In this document: positions 38,312 through 48,349 of the stretch, one piece after another
How the letters are laid out: every line of letters begins with the position of its first letter
How positions within the stretch are numbered: position 1 is the stretch's first letter
Assembly (NCBI RefSeq): GCF_018325905.1
Contig: NZ_AP021901.1
Location: forward strand, 5,860,001 to 5,924,000
Direction of reading: 5' to 3'
Origin: Pseudomonas sp. St316
Lineage (GTDB): Bacteria; Pseudomonadota; Gammaproteobacteria; Pseudomonadales; Pseudomonadaceae
DNA: 64,000 bases
The notes under the pieces: generated by a model
Seen by the model: only the letters and a program-made list of their open reading frames with translations
What the model was told of the DNA's origin: nothing
Databases searched by the model: none
Program-made: the position numbers and the translations under genes

Positions 38312-39661
38312 ATGTCCAACCTGACCACCGACTGGCGCGACCGTCTTACCCATCGCCGGGTCTGGGCGCTGGCTGCGCCAATGATTCTCTCGAACATTTC
38401 CGTACCGCTGGTGGCCTTGGTGGACAGCACCGTCATCGGCCATTTGCCCCATGCTCATCAGCTGGGCGCCGTGGCGGTCGGGGCAAGTTTGTATACGGTG
38501 CTGGCGTGGGCCATGGGTTTCCTGCGCATGGGCACCACGGGGTTCGCCGCCCAGGCCGCCGGGCGTGGTGATGGGGCGGCGTTGCGACAAGTGTTGCTGC
38601 AAGGACTGTTGTTGGCCATAGGGTTGGCGGTACTGCTCGGTGCCGTTGGCGTGCCATTGAGCGACGTGGCGTTGCACTTCATGCAGCCGTCCGCCGAGCT
38701 CAACCAGTTGACCCGTGACTTCTTCCACACCCGGCTCTTCGGCTTGCCGGCGGCGCTGGCCAGCTATGCGTTGGTGGGCTGGTTCCTCGGCGCCCAGAAT
38801 GCCCGCGCCCCGCTGGCGATCCTGCTGGTCACCAACCTGGTCAACATCGCCCTGAACCTGTGGTTCGTGATCGGCCTGGACTGGGGCGTGACCGGGTCGG
38901 CCCGGGCGTCGGTCATTGCCGAGTGGACCGGCGCGCTGGTCGGCCTGGCCCTGGCCCGCAACACCCTGCGCGCCTGGCCCGGGCAGATCGCCTGGGCCGC
39001 CCTGGGGCTGTGGCAGAGCTGGCGCCCGCTGCTGGCGGTGAACCGGGACATTTTCATTCGCAGCCTGGCGCTGCAAGCGGTGTTTTTCCTGATCACCGTG
39101 CAAGGCGCACGCCTGGGGGATGCGACCGTGGCGGCCAATGCCTTGCTGCTCAATGGCCTGTTGCTGACCGCCCATGCCCTGGACGGCCTCGCCCATGCCG
39201 TCGAAGCGCTGTGCGGCCATGCCATTGGCGCCCGCGACCGCCTGGCGCTACGCCGATCGCTGGTGGTGGCGTGCGGCTGGTCGTTGATTGCGAGCCTGGG
39301 CTTTGCACTGTTGTTCCTGCTTGCCGGCCACCTGTTCATCGACATGCAAACCAATATCCCCGACGTGCGCGATACCGCTTACCACTACCTGCCTTACCTG
39401 GCGGCCCTGCCGCTGATTGCGGTCTGGAGCTACTTGCTCGACGGGCTGTTCATCGGCGCCACCCGTGCCCGGGAAATGCGCAACGGCATGCTGCTGACCC
39501 TACTGCTGGTGCTGCCCATTGCCTGGGCGCTGCAAGGAATGGGCAACCATGGGCTGTGGATCACCTTCCTGCTGTTCATGGCCCTGCGCAGCCTGACCCT
39601 CGGCGCTTTCGCCTGGCACTTGCAGCGGCACGACCGCTGGCTCGGCGCATCAGCCCTCTAG
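38312..39661 (+). CDS. dinF: MATE-family efflux transporter DinF
   Basis: A 449-residue MATE transporter of the DinF branch with twelve membrane segments. The N-terminal LAAPMILSNISVPLVALVDS segment, FLRMGTTGFAAQA and the matching second-half segment LDGLAHAVEALCGHAIGA are diagnostic. It probably exports cationic toxic compounds or oxidised products by proton or sodium antiport. It is convergent with the DUF4123 gene (3-base gap). Confidence 0.9.
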   Translation: MSNLTTDWRDRLTHRRVWALAAPMILSNISVPLVALVDSTVIGHLPHAHQLGAVAVGASLYTVLAWAMGFLRMGTTGFAAQAAGRGDGAALRQVLLQGLLLAIGLAVLLGAVGVPLSDVALHFMQPSAELNQLTRDFFHTRLFGLPAALASYALVGWFLGAQNARAPLAILLVTNLVNIALNLWFVIGLDWGVTGSARASVIAEWTGALVGLALARNTLRAWPGQIAWAALGLWQSWRPLLAVNRDIFIRSLALQAVFFLITVQGARLGDATVAANALLLNGLLLTAHALDGLAHAVEALCGHAIGARDRLALRRSLVVACGWSLIASLGFALLFLLAGHLFIDMQTNIPDVRDTAYHYLPYLAALPLIAVWSYLLDGLFIGATRAREMRNGMLLTLLLVLPIAWALQGMGNHGLWITFLLFMALRSLTLGAFAWHLQRHDRWLGASAL

Positions 39662-39664
39662 CGT

Positions 39665-40462
39665 TCAATCCTGGCTGCCCTGCCAGCGCCTGCGCAGATG
39701 CTCGAACCGCTCGCGCTGCGAATCACCCACCAGGCCTGGCACTGGCCGGGCATCGGGGTATTGCAGGCGCAGCCACAGCCAGTCATCGAGCACCGCCCGC
39801 TCGGTAAACCCCAGCGTCAGTCCCTGCTGCAAATCTTCCCAGAGGAGACGGTAATCACGCCCGGTGGCACGGGACCATTGCCAGGCGTGACGTTCCAGCA
39901 GGCATCGTTGCAACTGGTCCTGCTGTCGGTCGCTGAGGCCGTGCTCTTTCTCCAGCGCCGCCACCGGCAGCCCCGGGTTGGACAGTTGTTGCCAACCCTG
40001 GCTGCCGATCGCCCGGTCGGCCCAGGTGCCACCAAACCAGCGCAACAGGCTGATCGGGCCCAGCCAGCAACTGAGCTCTTGAGGGTCGCAACCGTCGAAG
40101 AAATAGCTGGCGATGTGCGGGTTGTAGTAGCTCAACAAAGCTTTGTGGTGCAGGCCTAGCGTCACCGTTAGCATGCGCCGCAGATGCGCCAGCAATTGCC
40201 CGGCGGGCGATGGGCTGACCAACAGCAGCCCCGGCCAGGAACGTGGGTCCAGGTGACAGAGGCTGACCAGCGCAGGCGAGTGGCGCAGCTCCACCAGCAG
40301 CGGACCGTGCTCTCGCAGCCCATGCAGCTCGGTACCTTCAAACAGGGCAAAGCAACGCACCTTGGCGAACTGCGCGTGCACAAGCTGCGCAGCAGCAGGC
40401 GCACTCGGTACGTCGAGCAACAGCCATTGCGGAGCTGATCCGGGCAGGGCAGCGGCACTCAT
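39665..40462 (-). CDS. DUF4123-domain protein (type VI secretion adaptor, Tap/TEC)
   Basis: A 265-residue DUF4123 protein. The N-terminal APQWLLLDV and the conserved RFYDP-like segment (here LLSYYNPHIASYFFDGC) mark the family, whose members load effectors on cognate VgrG spikes. It starts within the vgrG stop codon (ATGA overlap at 40459-40462), so the pair is translationally coupled. No effector gene follows: the next gene is dinF on the opposite strand. The cargo is therefore encoded elsewhere or has been lost. Confidence 0.82.
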   Translation of the reverse strand: MSAAALPGSAPQWLLLDVPSAPAAAQLVHAQFAKVRCFALFEGTELHGLREHGPLLVELRHSPALVSLCHLDPRSWPGLLLVSPSPAGQLLAHLRRMLTVTLGLHHKALLSYYNPHIASYFFDGCDPQELSCWLGPISLLRWFGGTWADRAIGSQGWQQLSNPGLPVAALEKEHGLSDRQQDQLQRCLLERHAWQWSRATGRDYRLLWEDLQQGLTLGFTERAVLDDWLWLRLQYPDARPVPGLVGDSQRERFEHLRRRWQGSQD

Positions 40463-41766
40463 CGGGCAACGCCCGCGCCGCGCCCCACGAGCGCACGGCA
40501 GGTGCATAGCGGTTGGGCGCAGGGGCTGAAAGGCCCGCCTTCGGGCAACAAGCACAACAAGACCAGCGGCTCGGCATCCCGGATTGCAGCCAACAGGAGC
40601 GGATCGGCAACGGATGGCCCATGTGTTTCGCCTGTGGATGACTCCTCCACAACCTCGACTGGGGCAGGCGCATTCAGAAAGGCACTGATCATTGGCCGAT
40701 CCGGATCGCCTTCGATAAAGCTCACCAGCACCTCGGTGCCGTCACTCAAGGCACCCGCCACGCCCTTGGCCAGTTCGGGCGCCAAGGGCAGCCAGCAATG
40801 ACTGGGGCTGGAACCTTCGCCCTGGTAGAGCCAGTCGAACTGCACCGCCACGCGCCCCGCTCCCAGCTCCGACGGCTCGTCCACCGTCACGACCCAGCCA
40901 CGTTGCCGGCTCACCATGCGCGGTTTTGCCGGGACCTCGTCCGGCATGAACAGCACGCCCCGGGGAATGGCCTTGAAATGATTGCCGTACACCCCCGCCT
41001 GTGCGCGATGCTCGACCTTCGTCAGCAGCCAGCGCCGGTTCCAATCGGCAAACGGATGGGCCGTCAGCGTCAGCACCTGACCACCGTGCAGGCTCATCAA
41101 GTCGCTGCGCCCCTGGGCGACCTGCTCCCCCGACACATCGGCTTGCACACTGAAGGACCGCACCGCGGCAACCGGGTCGTCGTCCGCGTAGACCGCCTTA
41201 CCGGCAGCGGGAAAACTGTGCGGATTATCAGCGAACACCAGGCAATGCTCGTCCCGGGTGTGTTCGAAATGAAAGTGGATACCCGCCTGGGCGCATACGC
41301 GTTGAAGGAACTGCAAGTCCGATTCCCAATACTGGGTACAGAAGTCCTGCGGTGGATAATCACCACTTAAGTCCAGGCACAGGCTGCGACCACTGATGCC
41401 ATGGGCCTTGAGCACCTGGCGAATGATCTGCGGCACCGAGCGGGCGCTGAAGACCCGCTGGCTGAAGCGCTGCGCCAGACAGGCCAGCTTCGGCCCGATG
41501 CGCACCCGGCAGCCGGCGCCATGATGGTGTTGGACCCATTCATGAAGCTGCCCATGAATGCCCCGGCCTGGGGCCCCGAAACTCAACCAGACGCTGCGGT
41601 ACAGCAGGCTCGCCAAATCCAGGTTCGCATCGGGCAACAACAGCTGCGCTTCATAGACGAAGGGCTCGCTGATCGCTTCGCTACCCGTGAAGGCCACGAC
41701 GTCAACAGGCTCGGGCAGACCGGCTATCTCCAGACGAAAGGCTGGCTCGCTGGCTGGATCGGACAT
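40459..41766 (-). CDS. vgrG: Short VgrG-type type VI secretion spike protein
   Basis: A 435-residue VgrG. The gp27-like base (residues about 8-300; CTQYWESDLQFLQRVCAQAG and HCLVFADN) and the gp5 OB-fold (GRVAVQFDWLYQGEG, GTEVLVSFIEGDPDRP) are present. The beta-helical gp5 C-terminal needle is missing. After the OB-fold there is only a 60-residue tail ending in CxxPLCTCRALVGRGAG. Standard VgrGs are about 600 residues or more. The stop codon is coupled to the downstream adaptor start, so the short form looks native rather than broken. No hcp or structural T6SS gene is near. Confidence 0.85.
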   Translation of the reverse strand: MSDPASEPAFRLEIAGLPEPVDVVAFTGSEAISEPFVYEAQLLLPDANLDLASLLYRSVWLSFGAPGRGIHGQLHEWVQHHHGAGCRVRIGPKLACLAQRFSQRVFSARSVPQIIRQVLKAHGISGRSLCLDLSGDYPPQDFCTQYWESDLQFLQRVCAQAGIHFHFEHTRDEHCLVFADNPHSFPAAGKAVYADDDPVAAVRSFSVQADVSGEQVAQGRSDLMSLHGGQVLTLTAHPFADWNRRWLLTKVEHRAQAGVYGNHFKAIPRGVLFMPDEVPAKPRMVSRQRGWVVTVDEPSELGAGRVAVQFDWLYQGEGSSPSHCWLPLAPELAKGVAGALSDGTEVLVSFIEGDPDRPMISAFLNAPAPVEVVEESSTGETHGPSVADPLLLAAIRDAEPLVLLCLLPEGGPFSPCAQPLCTCRALVGRGAGVAR

Positions 41767-41919
41767 CGGCGTTTCTCTACAGGAGGGGCGGTCGGGGATT
41801 CTCGCCGAGAGCCATGGCCGAGTAGAGGGGCCAAGTACAAGTTAGGAAAGGGACTACACGAAATAAGGACATCGCCGGTTAAACGCACCGGAGGGAGAAA
41901 ATAGCCGTGGCGTAAACAA

Positions 41920-41990
41920 AAACGCCCTCCGGAACTATCCGAAAAAACCCGCAACATGCGGTGTCTTTTCTGACAGCTCCGGAGGGCGGT
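41920..41990 (-). terminator. Nested double intrinsic terminator of speA
   Basis: The outer stem CGCCCTCCGGA/TCCGGAGGGCG (41923-41933 with 41978-41988) is followed on the minus strand by a T-run. Inside lies a second hairpin CCGCATGTTGCGG followed by GTTTTTT. Both read out of speA (minus strand), upstream of vgrG. Confidence 0.8.
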
Positions 41991-42058
41991 GCCGATCAGT
42001 TAAAAGGGTGAGCCTCGCCACAAAAGAAATCCTGTGCTGGGCGAGCGCTCACTTCCCA

Positions 42059-43971
42059 TCAAGAGGACAGATAGGACGAACGCGTCAGCCCCAGGCGCAA
42101 GGCATCGAGGAACTGGGTACGTTCGGCGGCGCTGATGCGGGCGCTGGCACACTTGTCGCGGTAGTGAGTCATCAACTCCTCCGGCGACAGGTGCACGTAG
42201 CGCAGCATGTCCTCGATGGTGTCGTGGGTTTCGATACCGGCGTGGTACACGCTGCCATCGGCGTTCTGGTAGATGTTCACCGAGTCGGTGTCACCGAACA
42301 GGTTGTGCATGTCACCGAGGATTTCCTGGTAGGCGCCCACCAGGAAGATGCCCAGCAGATAGTCTTCATCGGGTTTGAGCGCGTGAACCGGCAGGCTGGT
42401 CTCGATGCTCTGCTCGTCGACGTACTGCTTGATCTTGCCGTCGGAGTCGCAGGTCAGGTCTTGCAGCACGGCGCGGCGCAGCGGCTCTTCGTCCAGGCGA
42501 TGCAGCGGCAGGATCGGCAACACCTGGCCGATGGCCCAGGTATCCGGCAGGCTCTGGAACACCGAGAAGTTGCAGATGTATTTGTCGGCCAACTTGTCGT
42601 TGAGCTCATCCAGCACCTGGCGGTGCGAGCGCTGGCGCGCCTTCAACGAGTTGTGCAGGCGACGGCAGACGGCGAAGTAGCACTGCTCGGCCAAGGCTTT
42701 TTCGGCCAGGGTCAACTTGCCGTCGGCATATTGGGTCGCCACGTCGCTCATGTAGTGGGTGGCGCGCCAGTAAGTCTCGGTGACCATCTCGATATCGGTC
42801 GGGCCCAGCAGGTCGACCAGCCATTGCACGGTTTCCGGCAGCTCCTGCTTGTTGTCGATCACCGGCACGTCGTCGTTGTGTTTCTCGACGTCGGTCACCT
42901 GTACTACCAGCATGGCGTGGTGAGCGGTCAGCGAGCGGCCGCTTTCGGAAAAGATGTTCGGATGCGGCAGGCTCTGGGCATCGCAGAACTCCTTGAGCAT
43001 GCCGACCACGACACCGGCGTAATCGTCCATGTCGTAGTTGATCGAACTGGCATTGCGCGAGTGCGTGCCGTCGTAGTCCACGCCCAGGCCACCGCCGACG
43101 TCAATGTGATCCACCGGCAGGCCAAGGTTGCGCAGCTCACCGTAGTAACGGATCGCTTCCTTGAAGCCGTGCTGGTAGTCCGCCAGGTTGGCGATCTGCG
43201 AGCCCATGTGAAAGTGCAGCAGGCGAATGCCCTGGTCCAGGCCAGCCTCGCGGAAGCGCTCGACCACCGACAGCAGTTGCGCGGCCGACAAGCCGAACTT
43301 GGACTTCTCGCCACCGGTATCGGCCCACTTGCTCGACGCCAGGGACGACAGGCGCACGCGCAAACCGACCTGTGGCTTGACCTTGAGCGTTGCGGCCTCT
43401 TCGATCACCAGACCGACTTCGGACTCTTTCTCGATGACGATGAAGACGTTGTGACCGAGCTTCTGGCCCATCAGCGCCAGACGGATGAACTCGCGGTCCT
43501 TGTAGCCGTTGCAGACGATCGTCCCGCCCTTCGGTGCCAGGGCCAGGACCGCCAGCAGCTCCGGCTTGGAACCGGCTTCCAGGCCGATGGAGACGTTCTG
43601 GGTGGCGATGATGTTCTCGATCACCGCTTCCTGCTGGTTGACCTTGATCGGATAGAGCGCGGTGTACTTGCTCTGGTATTCCAGGCGCGCGATGTTGCTG
43701 TCGAAGGCGCCGGTGAGCTGGCGCACACGGTCTTGCAAGATATCGGGGAAGCGCACTAGCAAGGGCAGCGACAGGCCGCTCTGGCGCAACTGGTCGACTT
43801 GCTCGAACAGGTCGATGGGCGAGCTGTCGGGACCGTTCGGACGGACTTCGACGCGACCGGCTTCATTGATCGCGAAATACCCGGCCCCCAATGGCGAATC
43901 CCGTAAACACTGCGGCTGTCCGCAACTGTCCATTGGCTGCCATCGTCTTTGCGTGTGCGTCGTACGGACAT
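42059..43971 (-). CDS. speA: Biosynthetic arginine decarboxylase SpeA (N-terminal frameshift)
   Basis: Fold-III PLP decarboxylase converting arginine to agmatine for polyamine synthesis. The PLP site [16 protein letters not shown] and the [13 protein letters not shown] region are intact. The usual N-terminus ([19 protein letters not shown], starting at 43971) lies in a different frame from the remaining ~600 residues. They join at a run of five C on the plus strand (43885-43889): RHWG in one frame, [10 protein letters not shown] in the other. One more G would give a normal 637-residue enzyme. A start at 44005 in the long frame yields a non-homologous N-terminus and is rejected. Confidence 0.88.
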
Positions 43972-44109
43972 CGAAGTCCCCTATAAAGAAGTCAAAATGC
44001 ACCATCCGGTCGGAGGCTGGGGCAGTCTAGAGAGTGAAAATGACGAATTGCCTGTTAGCAAGGTAGACCCTGCTCCCAGCGATGAGTTTAGAAACCCGTT
44101 CTTAACAGG

Positions 44110-44178
44110 CTCTGTGAAAACCATGCGGGCGACCTCGAACGTGGGGTTCGGGTCAAGCCGAGGGTGGTTTTCACAGAG
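44110..44178. repeat. 69-base inverted-repeat element between sui1 and speA
   Basis: Perfect 14-base arms CTCTGTGAAAACCA (44110-44123) and TGGTTTTCACAGAG (44165-44178) enclose a second 7-bp hairpin (CTCGAAC...GTTCGGG). It begins 5 bases after the sui1 stop. It does not have the REP sequence and lacks a T-run. It could be a small MITE-like remnant or a 3' stabilising hairpin. Confidence 0.6.
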
Positions 44179-44182
44179 GCTG

Positions 44183-44554
44183 CTAGCCGCCGGATTTCTT
44201 TGCCTTGAAGCCGTGCTTGACCAGTTCCGCCAGCAGCAGCTCGACGTGATCGCCCTGGATCTCGATGATGCCGTCTTTCAACGCACCACCGGTGCCACAA
44301 CGTTTCTTCAACGTGGTGGCCAGCTCCTTGAGCGCGTCTTCGGCCAACGGCACGCCGGTGATCGTGGTCACCGTCTTGCCGCCGCGACCTTTGCTTTCAC
44401 GGCGCACGCGCGCAATGCCGTCACCTTCAGGGATGGCGGTCTGTTTGCAGATGCAGGCATCCACCGGCTGACGGCAATCAGGACAATGACGACCGGCGTC
44501 GGTAGAAAATACCAGGCCGCCCAGGGCGGCGAAGGATGCGGCTTTTTTGGCCAC
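44183..44554 (-). CDS. SUI1/eIF1-like translation factor (YciH type)
   Basis: A 123-residue protein of the SUI1/YciH family. An N-terminal zinc-ribbon-like CPDCRQPVDACIC precedes the SUI1 fold (RRESKGRGGKTVTTITG, LKKRCGTGGALKDGIIEIQGD). I favour the GTG at 44554 (MAKKAASF), with GAGG 7 bases upstream; a TTG two codons earlier is possible. The bacterial role is thought to be in translation initiation fidelity. Confidence 0.88.
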   Translation of the reverse strand: MAKKAASFAALGGLVFSTDAGRHCPDCRQPVDACICKQTAIPEGDGIARVRRESKGRGGKTVTTITGVPLAEDALKELATTLKKRCGTGGALKDGIIEIQGDHVELLLAELVKHGFKAKKSGG

Positions 44555-44722
44555 CGGCAATCCTCTTGGGAGGACAAAGACTGGTCGAGGGGGAACATGC
44601 CTCGACCGCGAAACCCCACTCAGGCAGGGGCAGCGCTACTGGACCGCAGACACGGTTCAGCTTGAAAAGTCGCGCAGTGTAACGGCAAAAAGCCGACTTG
44701 CTAAGGGCCAATCAGCGCCAAT

Positions 44723-45280
44723 TTACAGCTTCTTTGCGACGCTGCCGCCATGGACCCGCAAATAGCGTTCAAGCGCCGCCAGAGAGTCCGGGCAGTAAGG
44801 CTTGCGCTGGATTTCATCGAGCACCTGCTCAAGGGGCAGGAAACGCGCTTCGAGGACTTCTTCAGGCTGCAGGACCAGAGGGCCGTCCCACACCGCCGAG
44901 AACGCCGAGCACCACAGGCGACTGCCAGGGTCTTCGAAATAAAAATGGTCGTGGGCGGTCAGTTCCACGCCGCTCACGCCCAGCTCTTCCGCCAGCTCAC
45001 GGGCAGCCGATTCGGCATAGGTCTCATCGGCCTGCACCATGCCGCCCGCCGCCACGTCCCAGAAACCGGGGTAAATGGCCTTGCTCAGGGTACGCCGATG
45101 AACACACAGCTCACCGGACGAATTGAACAGCATGATGTAGGTGCCGCGGCCGATCAGGCCACGCTCACGCAGCTCTGAACGCACCAGGCTGCCGAGCAGG
45201 TTGTCGTGCTCATCGACCCACGCAATCAGCTCGGCATCCGAGGCCACTCGATGAGCGACCTCCCGGGGGCTTTCGCTCAT
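44723..45280 (-). CDS. NUDIX hydrolase (YfcD-like)
   Basis: A 185-residue NUDIX protein with a complete box GMVQADETYAESAARELAEE followed by LGV, matching Gx5Ex7REUXEExGU. The N-terminal WVDEHDNLLGSLVR and HRRTLSKAIYPGFWD resemble YfcD/isopentenyl-diphosphate-isomerase-like hydrolases. Substrate unknown. It is preceded on the same strand by the DUF2333 gene, with 3 bases between them. Confidence 0.88.
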   Translation of the reverse strand: MSESPREVAHRVASDAELIAWVDEHDNLLGSLVRSELRERGLIGRGTYIMLFNSSGELCVHRRTLSKAIYPGFWDVAAGGMVQADETYAESAARELAEELGVSGVELTAHDHFYFEDPGSRLWCSAFSAVWDGPLVLQPEEVLEARFLPLEQVLDEIQRKPYCPDSLAALERYLRVHGGSVAKKL

Positions 45281-45283
45281 GAA

Positions 45284-46351
45284 TCAACCCTGGTTCAGCA
45301 GTTGCCGCAAGTCGATGACCGCTGCGTTGGCTCGGGAAATGTAGTTGGCCATGACCAGCGAGTGGTTCGCCAATACACCGAAGCCGCTGCCGTTGAGGAT
45401 CATCGGGCTCCAGACCGGTTCCTGGGACGCTTCCAGCTCACGAATGATCTGCCGCACGCTGACCGTGGCGTTCTTTTTCGCCAGGACATCGGCGAAATCC
45501 ACTTCGATGGCGCGCAGCAGGTGGGACAACGCCCACGCCTGGCCACGGGCCTCATAGAACACGTTATCGATTTGCAGCCACGGAGTCTCGACCACCTCTT
45601 CGTCCACCTGTGGCACCTGGCCCGGGGCCGGAACTTCGGTTTTCAGCGAGGTGTTGAGCTTGACCCGGCCAACGCTGGCTGACAGGCGCTGGGACAACGA
45701 ACCCAGGCGAGTGCCGACATCCCCCAGCCAGTTGTTCAGGTTGTCGGCGCGGGCGTAGAACAGTGCGCTTTTCTGGCTCGGGTCGGACAGGCGCGCCTGA
45801 TAGCGGCTCAGGGAATTGATACCTTCCTGGTACTCGGACTCGCTGGAGGGCAGCACCCAACTGCGGTTGTCGAAGTTGAAGCGCGGCTCGGCCTTGGCCA
45901 GGTCGGCGTCCTCGGCGGACTGCGACTGGGAACGGGCGAAGTCCTTGCGCAGGGCACGGCTCAGGTCGCGGACCTGCACCAGCACGCCGTATTCCCAGCT
46001 CGGCATGTTGTCCATCCACAGGCCAGGCGGGAAGCGGTCGTTGGAGATGTAGCCACCCGGCTTGCTCAGCAGGGTCCCGGCCACCGTCTTGAGCGTTTCG
46101 ACCGTGGTGTAGCCCACCACCATCTGCCGGCCATCTTTCTCGGCCGCGGCCTGGGCGTTCTGCTGCACAGGGAACAGCGCGGGTTCCTGGCTCCAATACC
46201 AGCCGACGGCAATGGTCACCAGCAGGTAAAGGCCGATCAGCGTCGCCAGTGCGCGGCTGAAAAAAAGCCCACCCAGGTAGCTGCGGGTGTCCGATTTCGG
46301 CTCGGCGGCACGTTCAGGCGCGCTGCCCGCGCGGTTTTTCCAGTCCAGCAT
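45284..46351 (-). CDS. DUF2333 family membrane-anchored protein
   Basis: A 355-residue protein with one N-terminal membrane segment (about residues 33-52, ALATLIGLYLLVTIAVGWYW) and a large periplasmic domain (DRFPPGLWMDNMPSWEYGVL). It matches the conserved DUF2333 family next to sui1, gcbA and speA in Pseudomonas. Function unknown. It forms a likely operon with the NUDIX gene. Confidence 0.87.
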   Translation of the reverse strand: MLDWKNRAGSAPERAAEPKSDTRSYLGGLFFSRALATLIGLYLLVTIAVGWYWSQEPALFPVQQNAQAAAEKDGRQMVVGYTTVETLKTVAGTLLSKPGGYISNDRFPPGLWMDNMPSWEYGVLVQVRDLSRALRKDFARSQSQSAEDADLAKAEPRFNFDNRSWVLPSSESEYQEGINSLSRYQARLSDPSQKSALFYARADNLNNWLGDVGTRLGSLSQRLSASVGRVKLNTSLKTEVPAPGQVPQVDEEVVETPWLQIDNVFYEARGQAWALSHLLRAIEVDFADVLAKKNATVSVRQIIRELEASQEPVWSPMILNGSGFGVLANHSLVMANYISRANAAVIDLRQLLNQG

Positions 46352-46635
46352 GGTGATATCCCTTCAATCACTTGAGTTCTCGGTTCGACCACAACCCTAC
46401 GCCATCGTGCCTGATTTGAAACGCGATAATGCGGCGCCAATCATGCCGGGTGCGACAGGGCAATCGAACAGCACTATAAAGGAAGCGTTGCCATCGGCCT
46501 ATGAGACTGGCCAGTCACAAACTGAATTTCGCGACTGGACAGAATATTGACGTATGACACTCATGCAAACGAAAAGAGGTGCTAGCATAGAGCCACCAGT
46601 CGATCTCAGCATGCACCCTAACTAGTAGTCAGGAT

Positions 46636-48297
46636 ATGACCGAGCCAGAAGACCCCAGCCGTGAGCGCCTCAAGCACCACTTTGCCCAGCGGGTAATTCA
46701 CCAGGCTCGTCAGATCCTGGAGATTTGGCAGCGCCTGCAACGCAGCGAGTGGTCAAGCACCGACCTGTCGGAACTCAGCGAAGCCAACCTGCGCCTGCTG
46801 CGCTTTGCCGAGCGCTTCGAACAGCCCGAGCACTCCCAATTGGCCCAAGGCATCAGCCAATCGCTGCAAGCGGTGGACGCCAATCGCGGGCGCCTGAGCA
46901 GCCACCTGATCACCGAAATCAACCGTTTGATGCAGCGCTTGTCTCGTACCGGCCTGCGCCATGGCGACCAACTTGAACAAACCTTCCTGCCGCCGCTGCG
47001 CAAACCCATCTACGTGTTGCTGCAGGACCATGACCGCGCCGAGCGCCTGGCCAAGCAGTTGGAGTTCTTCGGCCTCAGCGCCCAGGCGCTGGACAGTGTC
47101 GCGGCGTTCCGCGCCTCGATGGTCGAGCGCCTGCCGGCGGCGATTGTCATGGATGTGGATTTCAGCGGCCCCGGCGCTGGCCTGAAACTGGCCGCCGAAG
47201 CCCAGGAAGGCCTGGAGCAACCGCTGCCGCTGTTGTTCTTCAGCCTGCTGGAAACCGACACGCCGACACGCCTGGCCGCGGTGCGCGCCGGTGGACAGGA
47301 ATTTCTCACCGGCACCCTCGAAGCCTCGAGCCTGCTGGAAAAGATCGAAGTGCTGACCTGCGTCGCCCAGTACGATCCGTACAAAGTGCTGATCATCGAT
47401 GACTCCCGTGCCCAGGCCATGCATACCGAACGCCTGCTCAACAGCGCCGGCATCATCACCCGCACGCTGATCGAGCCGATTCAGGCCATGGCCGAGCTGG
47501 CGGACTTCCAGCCCGACCTGATCATCCTCGACATGTACATGCCGGCCTGCACCGGCACGGAACTGGCCAAGGTCATTCGCCACAACGACCGCTACGTCAG
47601 TGTGCCGATCATTTACCTGTCCGCCGAAGACGACCTGGACAAGCAACTCGACGCCATGAGCGAAGGTGGCGACGACTTCCTGACCAAGCCGATCAAGCCC
47701 CGGCACCTGATCACCACGGTGCGCAACCGTGCCGCCCGGGCCCGCAATCTCAAGGCGCGGATGGTGCGCGACAGCCTCACCGGGCTGTACAACCACACGC
47801 ACATCCTGCAACTGCTCGAAGACTGCAGCTTCCGCGCCCGCCGCGAAGGCAAGCCGCTGAGTTTCGCCATGCTCGACATCGACCATTTCAAACGGGTCAA
47901 TGACAGCCATGGCCACCCCATGGGCGACCGGGTGATCAAGAGCCTGGCGCTGTTTCTCAAGCAGCGCCTGCGCAAGACCGACTTCATCGGCCGCTACGGC
48001 GGTGAAGAGTTCGCCATCGTCATGCCCGATACCGATATCGATGCGGCCTGCAAGGTGCTGGATGAAATTCGCCAGCGCTTTGCCGAAATCCACTACCCGG
48101 CCCAGCCCCATGATTTGTGGTGCACCTTCAGCGCCGGCGTGGTGGAGATGAGCGATGACTTCGACAGCCTGATGATGGCGAGCCAGGCGGACGAGGCGCT
48201 GTATCGCGCCAAGCATGCCGGGCGCAATCGCGTGCAGGCAGCCAGGCAAAGTGCCACTTTTTCATCGGAATCCACCGATTCGGTCATAAACCTGTAA
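46636..48297 (+). CDS. gcbA: Response-regulator diguanylate cyclase GcbA
   Basis: A 553-residue protein with an N-terminal helical region, a degenerate receiver-like domain (residues about 125-245), a second receiver with phospho-acceptor Asp299 (LIILDMYMP), and a GGDEF domain. The active motif GGEEF (residues 455-459) and the inhibitory RxxD site five residues before it are intact. It makes cyclic di-GMP. Position and architecture match P. fluorescens GcbA and P. aeruginosa PA4843, which promote surface attachment. Confidence 0.9.
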   Translation: MTEPEDPSRERLKHHFAQRVIHQARQILEIWQRLQRSEWSSTDLSELSEANLRLLRFAERFEQPEHSQLAQGISQSLQAVDANRGRLSSHLITEINRLMQRLSRTGLRHGDQLEQTFLPPLRKPIYVLLQDHDRAERLAKQLEFFGLSAQALDSVAAFRASMVERLPAAIVMDVDFSGPGAGLKLAAEAQEGLEQPLPLLFFSLLETDTPTRLAAVRAGGQEFLTGTLEASSLLEKIEVLTCVAQYDPYKVLIIDDSRAQAMHTERLLNSAGIITRTLIEPIQAMAELADFQPDLIILDMYMPACTGTELAKVIRHNDRYVSVPIIYLSAEDDLDKQLDAMSEGGDDFLTKPIKPRHLITTVRNRAARARNLKARMVRDSLTGLYNHTHILQLLEDCSFRARREGKPLSFAMLDIDHFKRVNDSHGHPMGDRVIKSLALFLKQRLRKTDFIGRYGGEEFAIVMPDTDIDAACKVLDEIRQRFAEIHYPAQPHDLWCTFSAGVVEMSDDFDSLMMASQADEALYRAKHAGRNRVQAARQSATFSSESTDSVINL

Positions 48298-48349
48298 CCC
48301 AAACGCAATAACTTCAGGCACTTACGATTCTGCCCTGGGTAGACCCCTG

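Noticed and set aside
42008..43759. 583-residue plus-strand frame opposite speA
   Set aside because: It is a shadow; the minus-strand SpeA sequence is unmistakable.
43972..44005. Start of speA at 44005
   Set aside because: It gives an N-terminus unlike SpeA. The known N-terminus is in the other frame from 43971, so a frameshift is the better explanation.
44110..44178. Insertion sequence
   Set aside because: There is no transposase and the element is only 69 bases long with no clear target duplication.
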